Assembly: GCA_051010055.1 (NCBI GenBank)
Contig: JBPCVY010000126.1
Location: forward strand, 1 to 9,534
Source of the DNA: CAJQND01 sp051010055
GTDB lineage: Bacteria; Pseudomonadota; Alphaproteobacteria; Rhizobiales; CAJQND01
DNA: 9,534 nucleotides
Direction of reading: 5' to 3'
Shown here: in pieces, positions 1-3,792 of the stretch
Position numbering within the stretch: the first letter of the stretch is position 1
How the letters are laid out: each line of letters opens with the position of its first letter
Made by a program: the position numbers and the translations under genes
Notes under the pieces: model-generated
The model's input: the letters and a program-made list of their open reading frames with translations, nothing else
Database searches by the model: none
What the model was told of the DNA's origin: nothing

Positions 1-155
1 TGCCGGAGGGCACCGAGATGGTGATGCCCGGCGACAATGTTGAGATGAATGTTGAGTTGATCGTGCCGATCGCCATGGAAGAGAAGCTGCGCTTCGCTAT
101 CCGTGAAGGCGGCCGCACCGTCGGCGCTGGCGTCGTCTCGTCGATTATTGAGTAA
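1..155 (+). CDS. tuf: Elongation factor Tu, C-terminal end (partial at left edge)
   Basis: This is the 3' end of an EF-Tu gene; the reading frame begins at base 3 and stops at TAA 153-155, giving 50 residues. EF-Tu is the cytoplasmic GTPase that delivers aminoacyl-tRNA to the ribosomal A site. The visible part is the end of the third (beta-barrel) domain, recognised by PGDNVEMNVELIVPIAMEE, then LRFAIREGGRTVGAGVV and the terminal SSIIE. The GTP-binding domain lies outside the window. A tuf copy just before tRNA-Trp and secE is a common arrangement in Alphaproteobacteria, which often carry a second copy after fusA; whether that holds here cannot be seen. Identification is firm. Confidence 0.96.
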   Translation, partial: PEGTEMVMPGDNVEMNVELIVPIAMEEKLRFAIREGGRTVGAGVVSSIIE

Positions 156-165
156 GGACTGAAGG

Positions 166-192
166 GCGCGGGGGTCTGACAAGGCCCCGCGT
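166..192 (+). terminator. GC-rich hairpin after tuf, terminator-like but without a T-run
   Basis: Bases 167-173 (CGCGGGG) pair perfectly with 185-191 (CCCCGCG), and a G-T pair at 166/192 extends the stem. The loop is 11 bases. The hairpin starts 11 bases after the tuf stop codon and ends 14 bases before the tRNA. Only two T residues follow (192-193), so it does not meet the usual rule for an intrinsic terminator. It may be a partial terminator, a 3'-end stabiliser of tuf mRNA or a processing signal. The pairing is certain; the function is inferred. Confidence 0.4.
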
Positions 193-206
193 TCCGATCA
201 AGGGTT

Positions 207-282
<76 letters not shown>

Positions 283-311
283 GGACAAGGCAAACACAGT
301 AGTGAGCGATA

Positions 312-500
312 ATGGCAAAGACAAATCCATTTGAGTTTTTGCAACAGGTTCGCGCGGAAACCTCGAAAGTAACGTGGCCGACGCGCAAGGAGACAATGAT
401 CACCACCGTCATGGTGCTGATCATGGTTGCGCTTGCAAGTGTGTTTTTTCTGATCGCAGACCAGATTTTGAGCTGGATGGTCGGATTTATTATCGGCTAG
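312..500 (+). CDS. secE: Preprotein translocase subunit SecE
   Basis: This encodes a 62-residue protein, the short single-span form of SecE, compared with the three-span, 127-residue version in E. coli. SecE is an essential inner-membrane subunit that clamps the SecY channel in SecYEG. Residues 6-28 form the conserved amphipathic helix region (FEFLQQVRAETSKVTWPTRKE), with the family hallmark VTWP at 20-23. Residues about 29-49 are a hydrophobic membrane span, and the tail to 62 is also apolar. The ribosome binding site is weak. It lies 29 bases after tRNA-Trp and 26 bases before nusG; the secE-nusG pair is conserved in most bacteria. Identification is firm despite the small size. Confidence 0.96.
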   Translation: MAKTNPFEFLQQVRAETSKVTWPTRKETMITTVMVLIMVALASVFFLIADQILSWMVGFIIG

Positions 501-526
501 CGGGCAGATTGGAACCGGAATTCGCT

Positions 527-1057
527 ATGGCAATGCGTTGGTATATTGTTCACGCCTATTCAAACTTCGAGAAGAAGGTGGCGGACGCAATCAAGGAACA
601 GGCTCTGGCTCAGGGGTTGGAAGACCTGTTTGAAGAGGTGCTGGTTCCAACCGAAGAGGTTGTTGAGGTGCGCCGTGGGCGCAAGGTCACATCCGAGCGC
701 CGTTTTTTCCCAGGCTACGTGCTGGTGAAAATGGAGCTTACCGATGCGGCTTATCACTTGATCAAGAATACGCCGAAAGTGACCGGATTTCTTGGCACGG
801 AAAACAAGCCAATTCCGATTTCCGAGGAAGAGGCAAACCGCATTCTGCATCAGGTGCAGGAGGGTGTGGAGCGTCCACGTCCGTCTGTCACGTTTGAGAT
901 TGGCGAGCAGGTACGCGTTTCCGATGGACCATTTGCTTCGTTCAATGGTCATGTCGAGGAAGTGGATGAAGAAAGGGCGCGGCTGAAAGTTGCAGTGTCC
1001 ATTTTTGGCCGGGCAACGCCGGTCGAACTCGAATACGGGCAGGTCGAGAAGCTTTAG
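527..1057 (+). CDS. nusG: Transcription elongation and antitermination factor NusG
   Basis: This encodes a 176-residue NusG, which binds RNA polymerase to promote processivity and contacts Rho or ribosomal protein S10 through its C-terminal domain. The NGN domain spans about residues 3-115: RWYIVHAYSNFEKKV at 4-18, and ERRFFPGYVLVKME at 57-70, the typical polymerase-binding core. The KOW domain spans about 123-176, with the signature FEIGEQVRVSDGPFASFNG at 123-141. The start at 527 (MAMRWYIV) is chosen because GGAA at 517-520 lies 6 bases upstream and homologues start just before the RWYIVHAYS block. ATG 533 is possible. The frame stays open upstream to 374, but that stretch overlaps secE out of frame and does not look like NusG. 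Confidence 0.97.
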   Translation: MAMRWYIVHAYSNFEKKVADAIKEQALAQGLEDLFEEVLVPTEEVVEVRRGRKVTSERRFFPGYVLVKMELTDAAYHLIKNTPKVTGFLGTENKPIPISEEEANRILHQVQEGVERPRPSVTFEIGEQVRVSDGPFASFNGHVEEVDEERARLKVAVSIFGRATPVELEYGQVEKL

Positions 1058-1195
1058 GGCTCGCTCTGTACCGTTTATCCGGTGGAAGGCCGGCTGGAAA
1101 CGCGCTGCCATGCGGATTTCAGCTCAAGGCCGGACCACCAGCCCTGAGAACCGAAGACAGATGCCGGAACGCCGGCATTTAGAGAAAGGGAAAAA
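1058..1195 (+). promoter_or_regulatory. Structured leader of rplK-rplA; candidate L1 autoregulatory region
   Basis: This 138-base spacer contains several inverted repeats. GGCTGG (1092-1097) pairs with CCAGCC (1138-1143), enclosing a small stem GCTG/CAGC (1104-1107/1120-1123) that continues as CC/GG with an asymmetric ATTT bulge. GGTGG (1081-1085) can instead pair with CCACC (1135-1139), which competes with the first stem. A perfect hairpin at 1161-1178 follows. In E. coli and other bacteria, free L1 binds a short two-stem, asymmetric-loop motif upstream of rplK and represses both genes. The position fits, but the exact L1 motif was not verified. No convincing promoter was seen. Confidence 0.4.
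1161..1178 (+). promoter_or_regulatory. Perfect 7-bp hairpin just before the rplK ribosome binding site
   Basis: ATGCCGG (1161-1167) pairs perfectly with CCGGCAT (1172-1178) around an AACG loop. The rplK ribosome binding site (GAGAAAGGG, 1182-1190) begins 4 bases later. It could insulate or gate ribosome entry at rplK. The pairing is certain; the role is inferred. Confidence 0.45.
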
Positions 1196-1624
1196 ATGGC
1201 AAAGAAGATTGAAGGATATCTCAAATTGCAGGTGCCAGCTGGCGCTGCAAATCCGTCGCCGCCAATTGGCCCGGCGCTCGGTCAGCGCGGTCTCAACATC
1301 ATGGAGTTCTGCAAGGCTTTTAATGCAGCAACCCAGGATTTGGAGCCAAACTCACCGATCCCGACCGAAATCACGATTTTTCAGGATAAGTCGTTCACAT
1401 TTACGACCAAGACGCCGCCAGCGTCTTACTTCCTGAAAAAGGCTGCCAAGCTCGAAAAAGGCGGCCAGGAGCCAGGCCGTGAAGTTGCCGGTTCTGTAAC
1501 CATGGCGCAGGTGCGTGAAATCGCTGAAGCAAAGATGGTGGATCTGAACGCAAACGACATCGATCAGGCCGCTAAAATTATTGCAGGCTCTGCCCGTTCC
1601 ATGGGCCTTGAGGTTAAGGGGTAA
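1196..1624 (+). CDS. rplK: 50S ribosomal protein L11
   Basis: This encodes a 142-residue L11, the usual bacterial length. L11 binds the GTPase-associated region of 23S rRNA with the L10-L12 stalk, helps factor-dependent GTP hydrolysis and is needed for RelA activation. The N-terminal domain carries the proline-rich, thiostrepton-related segment ANPSPPIGPALGQRGLNIM (18-36) followed by EFCKAFNA. The C-terminal rRNA-binding domain includes KTPPASYFLKKAAKLEKGG (72-90), VREIAEAKMVDLNAND and the final GSARSMGLEVKG. The start at 1196 follows a good ribosome binding site at 1182-1190. TAA lies 5 bases before rplA, so the pair is co-transcribed and probably translationally coupled. Identification is firm. 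Confidence 0.98.
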   Translation: MAKKIEGYLKLQVPAGAANPSPPIGPALGQRGLNIMEFCKAFNAATQDLEPNSPIPTEITIFQDKSFTFTTKTPPASYFLKKAAKLEKGGQEPGREVAGSVTMAQVREIAEAKMVDLNANDIDQAAKIIAGSARSMGLEVKG

Positions 1625-1629
1625 GCGTC

Positions 1630-2331
1630 ATGGCAAAACGTGGAAAAAGATTCGAAAGTGCCGTAGAAAGCATTGAAAAAACAAAAGTTTATGCGCTCGA
1701 TGAAGCAGTAAAGCTGGTCAAAGGCGCAGCCCAGGCAAAATTCGACGAAACCGTTGAAGTTGCGATGAATCTAGGCGTTGATCCGCGCCATGCTGACCAG
1801 ATGGTCCGCGGTGTTGTTGAGTTGCCGAACGGTTCAGGCCGGAACGTGCGCGTTGCGGTTTTTGCAAAAGACGCCAAGGCTGAAGAAGCCAAGGCTGCAG
1901 GCGCTGATATTGTTGGCGCTGAAGATCTGATGGAAGCGGTGCAGAAAGGCGAGCTCAACTTTGATCGGTGCATTGCAACGCCGGACATGATGCCGCTTGT
2001 TGGCCGTCTCGGCAAAATCCTCGGTCCGCGCAACCTGATGCCGAACCCGAAGGTTGGCACTGTTACGGCTGATGTTGCTGAGGCCATCAAGGCTGCCAAA
2101 GGCGGAGCGGTTGAGTTCCGTGTTGAAAAGGCAGGCATTGTCCAGGCTGGTGTCGGCAAGGCGAGCTTTGATGAAAAGAAGCTGGAAGAGAATGTGCGCG
2201 CTTTCGTTGATGCGGTTTTGAAGGCCAAGCCAACAGGCGCCAAGGGCACGTTTGTGAAGCGTGTCTCAATGAGTTCGACAATGGGCCCGGGCGTAAAGCT
2301 CGACCTTGCGTCTATTACCGCCGGGAACTGA
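1630..2331 (+). CDS. rplA: 50S ribosomal protein L1
   Basis: This encodes a 233-residue L1 (E. coli 234). L1 forms the mobile stalk of the large subunit that moves deacylated tRNA out of the E site; in many bacteria it also represses its own operon by binding the rplK leader. Typical blocks include KRGKRFESAVESIEKTKVY near the N-terminus, VEVAMNLGVDPRHADQMVRG, the inserted second domain with VRVAVFAKDAKAEEAKAAGAD, the rRNA-contacting stretch MMPLVGRLGKILGPRNLMPN, PKVGTVTADV, and the C-terminal GTFVKRVSMSSTMGPGVKLD. The ribosome binding site AAGGGG (1616-1621) lies inside the last rplK codons, which supports coupling. No frameshift or unusual replacement was noticed. Confidence 0.98.
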   Translation: MAKRGKRFESAVESIEKTKVYALDEAVKLVKGAAQAKFDETVEVAMNLGVDPRHADQMVRGVVELPNGSGRNVRVAVFAKDAKAEEAKAAGADIVGAEDLMEAVQKGELNFDRCIATPDMMPLVGRLGKILGPRNLMPNPKVGTVTADVAEAIKAAKGGAVEFRVEKAGIVQAGVGKASFDEKKLEENVRAFVDAVLKAKPTGAKGTFVKRVSMSSTMGPGVKLDLASITAGN

Positions 2332-2347
2332 TCCCAGCGGTGAAGGG

Positions 2348-2382
2348 TTTTCAGCATCTGGCCTCATGTCCGGTGCTGAAAA
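2348..2382 (+). promoter_or_regulatory. Stem-loop shortly after rplA
   Basis: TTTTCAGCA (2348-2356) pairs with TGCTGAAAA (2374-2382) over 9 bp. After a bulged T2357 the stem continues as CTGG/CCGG (2358-2361/2370-2373) with an 8-base loop. The 3' side is followed by A residues, not T, so it is not a forward intrinsic terminator. It may mark the rplA mRNA 3' end or the start of the rplJ leader. Read on the other strand it has T residues after the stem, but no gene there needs a terminator. Confidence 0.45.
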
Positions 2383-2384
2383 AC

Positions 2385-2415
2385 ATCCGCGGTGTGAAGT
2401 TTAAGCACAGCGGAT
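2385..2415 (+). promoter_or_regulatory. Second stem-loop in the rplJ leader
   Basis: ATCCGC (2385-2390) pairs with GCGGAT (2410-2415). After a two-base GG bulge (2391-2392) the stem continues as TGTG/CACA (2393-2396/2406-2409) with a 9-base loop. It starts 2 bases after the preceding hairpin, so the two could stack. A two-base bulge between helices is compatible with a protein-binding site, but no specific motif was confirmed. Confidence 0.4.
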
Positions 2416-2571
2416 AAGACCTGTCCGAGATTGCCGGCGTAGAGCGATTGTTCTGCTTAAAACACCAGCCTGCATGAGATGGGGACAAACTTTCCGGCGG
2501 ATGCTTAGCTCCGCTTTGGATTGGTTTGAACCTCCGTTCCCGAGGGCCACGCCAGTGGTTTGAGGGCGACA

Positions 2572-2601
2572 GGCAAATGAGCGCCATGTGGCCTCTTTGC
2601 C
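2572..2601 (+). promoter_or_regulatory. Twelve-pair bulged hairpin in the rplJ leader
   Basis: GGCAAA (2572-2577) pairs with TTTGCC (2596-2601), then GAG (2579-2581) with CTC (2593-2595), then GCC (2583-2585) with GGC (2590-2592). This gives 12 pairs with single-base bulges at T2578 and C2582 and an ATGT loop. It ends just upstream of the strong AAGGGGGAG sequence (2606-2614). It is a plausible part of an L10-L12-responsive leader; the function is inferred. Confidence 0.45.
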
Positions 2602-2605
2602 CATC

Positions 2606-2614
2606 AAGGGGGAG
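2606..2614 (+). promoter_or_regulatory. Strong ribosome binding site of a short leader reading frame
   Basis: AAGGGGGAG is highly complementary to the 3' end of 16S rRNA, and GGAG (2611-2614) sits 7 bases before ATG 2622. By eye it is at least as strong as the ribosome binding site of rplJ. Its presence in a leader is the main reason to consider that the small frame at 2622-2678 is translated. Confidence 0.45.
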
Positions 2615-2615
2615 A

Positions 2616-2669
2616 GACTGCATGACAGTCGTGAACCGGCAGTCGAAGGGGTTTCTGGAGACTGCCTGG
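2616..2669 (+). promoter_or_regulatory. Mutually exclusive stem-loops next to the rplJ start
   Basis: GACTG occurs at 2616-2620 and 2660-2664; its complement CAGTC occurs at 2626-2630 and 2640-2644. The local fold pairs 2616-2620 with 2626-2630, leaving the ATG of the small frame in the loop. It also pairs CCGGCAGTC (2636-2644) with 2660-2669, 9 bp with T2667 bulged, ending one base before the rplJ ribosome binding site. The outer GACTG copies could instead pair with the other CAGTC copy. This arrangement fits a switch controlling rplJ initiation; that role is inferred. Confidence 0.4.
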
Positions 2670-2678
2670 CAGGAGTGA
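2622..2678 (+). CDS. Possible 18-residue leader peptide before rplJ
   Basis: An ATG at 2622 opens a frame encoding MTVVNRQSKGFLETAWQE and ending at TGA 2676-2678. A strong ribosome binding site (2606-2614) is correctly spaced upstream. The frame ends 4 bases before the GTG start of rplJ, and its last codons overlap the rplJ ribosome binding site (AGGAG, 2671-2675). A ribosome ending here would be placed to restart at rplJ, and its passage would melt the stem at 2636-2669. The peptide resembles no family I know and is not rich in any one amino acid, so classical amino-acid attenuation is unlikely. It may be a chance frame inside a conserved RNA structure. Confidence 0.3.
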   Translation: MTVVNRQSKGFLETAWQE

Positions 2679-2682
2679 GCAA

Positions 2683-3201
2683 GTGGATAGAGCACAAAAA
2701 GAAGAGCTCGTCGCAACAATGCATTCAACATTGAAAGATGTTGGAACTGTTGTTGTGACCCACAATCTCGGACTTACGGTCGCCCAGATGACTGATCTGC
2801 GCCACCGCATGTCTGAGGAGGGAGCTTCGCTGAAAGTAGCGAAGAACCGTCTCGTCAAGCTCGCTCTTGAAGGTACGGACGTAGAAGGCATCAAGGATTT
2901 GTTCACCGGTCCAACGGTGATCGCTTATTCCGATGATCCGGTTTCTGCGGCCAAGGTTGTGTCCAAATACGCCAAAGAGAACGAAAAGCTTGTTGTTCTC
3001 GGTGGTGCTATGGGCTCGACCGTTTTGGATCAGGCTGGTGTGAAAGCACTGGCTGATTTGCCGTCTCTGGACGAACTGCGCGCCAAGCTGGTGGGCATGA
3101 TCCAGACCCCGGCGACCCGTATTGCAGGCATTATGCAGGCGCCGGGTGGCCAGGTGGCAAGGGTCCTCAACGCCTACGCCTCCAAGGGCGAAGCAGCGTG
3201 A
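2683..3201 (+). CDS. rplJ: 50S ribosomal protein L10
   Basis: This encodes a 172-residue L10 starting with GTG. L10 anchors L7/L12 dimers to the ribosome and, bound to L12, represses its own mRNA in many bacteria. The start is supported by AGGAG (2671-2675) 7 bases upstream and by the typical alphaproteobacterial N-terminus MDRAQKEELV. The rRNA-binding N-terminal domain includes GLTVAQMTDLRHRM (30-43), KVAKNRLVKLALEGT (51-65), FTGPTVIAYSDDP (74-86) and VVLGGAMG (104-111). LADLPSLDELRAKLVGMIQTP (123-143) leads to the C-terminal helix, ending NAYASKGEAA, that binds L12 dimers. TGA is 49 bases before rplL. Identification is firm. Confidence 0.98.
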   Translation: MDRAQKEELVATMHSTLKDVGTVVVTHNLGLTVAQMTDLRHRMSEEGASLKVAKNRLVKLALEGTDVEGIKDLFTGPTVIAYSDDPVSAAKVVSKYAKENEKLVVLGGAMGSTVLDQAGVKALADLPSLDELRAKLVGMIQTPATRIAGIMQAPGGQVARVLNAYASKGEAA

Positions 3202-3250
3202 TGGTGCTTCCCTGTAACCAGGTTCAAACCAATCTGAAGTGAGTGAAAAA

Positions 3251-3628
3251 ATGGCTGATTTGGAAAAAATTGCTGAAGACCTGTCCAACCTGACAGTTCT
3301 TGAAGCTGCTGAGCTTTCAAAAATGCTCGAAGATAAATGGGGCGTTTCTGCTGCTGCACCGGTTGCAGTTGCTGCTGCTGGCGCTCCGGCAGCTGGAGAT
3401 GCTCCGGCTGAAGAAAAGGACGAATTTGACGTGATCCTCGCCTCTTTCGGCGACAAAAAAATCAACGTCATCAAGGAAGTCCGCGGCATCACCGGTCTTG
3501 GCCTGAAAGAAGCCAAAGACTTGGTCGAAGGCGCACCGAAGCCTGTGAAGGAAGGTGTTCCGAAGGCCGAAGCCGAGGAAATCAAGTCCAAACTCGAAGA
3601 AGCTGGTGCGACTATCGAGTTGAAGTAG
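3251..3628 (+). CDS. rplL: 50S ribosomal protein L7/L12
   Basis: This encodes a 125-residue L7/L12, the multicopy stalk protein that recruits EF-Tu, EF-G, IF2 and RF3 and stimulates their GTPase activity. The N-terminal dimerisation domain is residues 1-30 (MADLEKIAEDLSNLTVLEAA onward to KW at 29-30). An Ala/Pro-rich flexible hinge spans about 31-54, and the globular C-terminal domain runs from about 58. That domain includes KINVIKEVRGITGLGLKEAK (70-89) and DLVEGAPKPVKEG, the factor-binding surface. ATG 3251 is chosen because family members start MADLEKI. A GTG at 3239 would add four residues (MSEK) and is not favoured. The ribosome binding site is only moderate, although L12 is needed in several copies per ribosome. 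Confidence 0.98.
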   Translation: MADLEKIAEDLSNLTVLEAAELSKMLEDKWGVSAAAPVAVAAAGAPAAGDAPAEEKDEFDVILASFGDKKINVIKEVRGITGLGLKEAKDLVEGAPKPVKEGVPKAEAEEIKSKLEEAGATIELK

Positions 3629-3792
3629 TGCTTGTGTTGGCGCCGGGATTTGGTTTCGCTGAATCCCGGTACCGGCATTGCGATAAAGAGTTTTGTGACG
3701 GTTTTTCACGGCGGCTTCTGAAAATGAAGCGGTCGCGGAATACCGTTAAACGCCGTTAGCCCGGCGCATTTTGGGCGAATAAAGGAACCAAC
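3629..3792 (+). promoter_or_regulatory. Structured rplL-rpoB spacer; candidate attenuator or processing region
   Basis: This 164-base spacer holds a strong hairpin at 3642-3670, a small GCTTC/GAAGC stem (3714-3718/3726-3730), and a CGCCG/CGGCG stem (3751-3755/3762-3766) followed by CATTTT. The rpoB ribosome binding site AAAGGAA (3781-3787) comes next, 6 bases after GGA ends. In E. coli the matching spacer contains a partial terminator and an RNase III site that lower rpoBC expression relative to the ribosomal proteins. The position and structures here fit a similar role, but no hairpin has a long T-run and no promoter was recognised. Confidence 0.4.
3642..3670 (+). terminator. Hairpin after rplL, possible partial terminator
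   Basis: CCGGGATT (3643-3650) pairs perfectly with AATCCCGG (3662-3669), and a G-T pair at 3642/3670 extends it. The stem lies 14 bases after the rplL stop codon. The following bases (ACCGGCATTGCG) are not T-rich, so efficient intrinsic termination is unlikely. It may stabilise the rplL 3' end or act with Rho or an RNase. Confidence 0.4.

Larger units (their letters stand above)
2332..2682 (+). promoter_or_regulatory. Long structured leader of rplJ-rplL; candidate L10-L12 binding leader
   Basis: This 351-base gap has no standard gene. It holds at least six stem-loops: 2348-2382, 2385-2415, 2497-2514 (GCGGA/TCCGC), 2531-2545 (CCTC/GAGG), 2572-2601, and the paired elements at 2616-2669 next to the rplJ start. 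The octamer TGGTTTGA occurs twice (2522-2529, 2556-2563). It also carries an 18-codon reading frame at 2622-2678. In E. coli and many other bacteria the L10(L12)4 complex binds a kink-turn leader upstream of rplJ and represses translation (the Rfam L10_leader family); size and position fit that role. I did not identify the kink-turn itself, nor a promoter with recognisable -35 and -10 boxes. Confidence 0.5.

Noticed and set aside
176..204. CTGACA (176-181) as a -35 box for a tRNA-Trp promoter
   Set aside because: No reasonable -10 sequence lies about 17 bases downstream, and the motif is in the loop of the hairpin after tuf.
374..526. Upstream extension of the nusG frame to an ATG at 374
   Set aside because: It overlaps secE out of frame and encodes no NusG-like sequence; ATG 527 has a well-placed GGAA and gives the normal N-terminus.
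518..542. Residues 518-542 of RpoB (codons at 5344-5418) examined for rifampicin-resistance changes; span given in residues
   Set aside because: The key positions equivalent to E. coli Q513, D516, H526, R529 and S531 are all the usual sensitive residues.
1689..2357. 222-codon open frame on the - strand opposite rplA
   Set aside because: It is antisense to a certain L1 gene; its Ser/Thr/Ala-rich composition is typical of a reverse reading of coding DNA.
2351..2731. Open frames on the - strand across the rplA-rplJ spacer (about 126, 107 and 100 codons)
   Set aside because: They overlap each other and the start of rplJ, resemble no known family, and lie over an RNA leader; open frames of this size are expected by chance.
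3239..3250. GTG at 3239 as the rplL start (adds MSEK)
   Set aside because: Family members begin at MADLEKI, encoded from ATG 3251; the extra codons are not typical.
3724..3759. 11-codon frame before rpoB starting at ATG 3724
   Set aside because: It has no ribosome binding site and is very short; it crosses the spacer hairpins.
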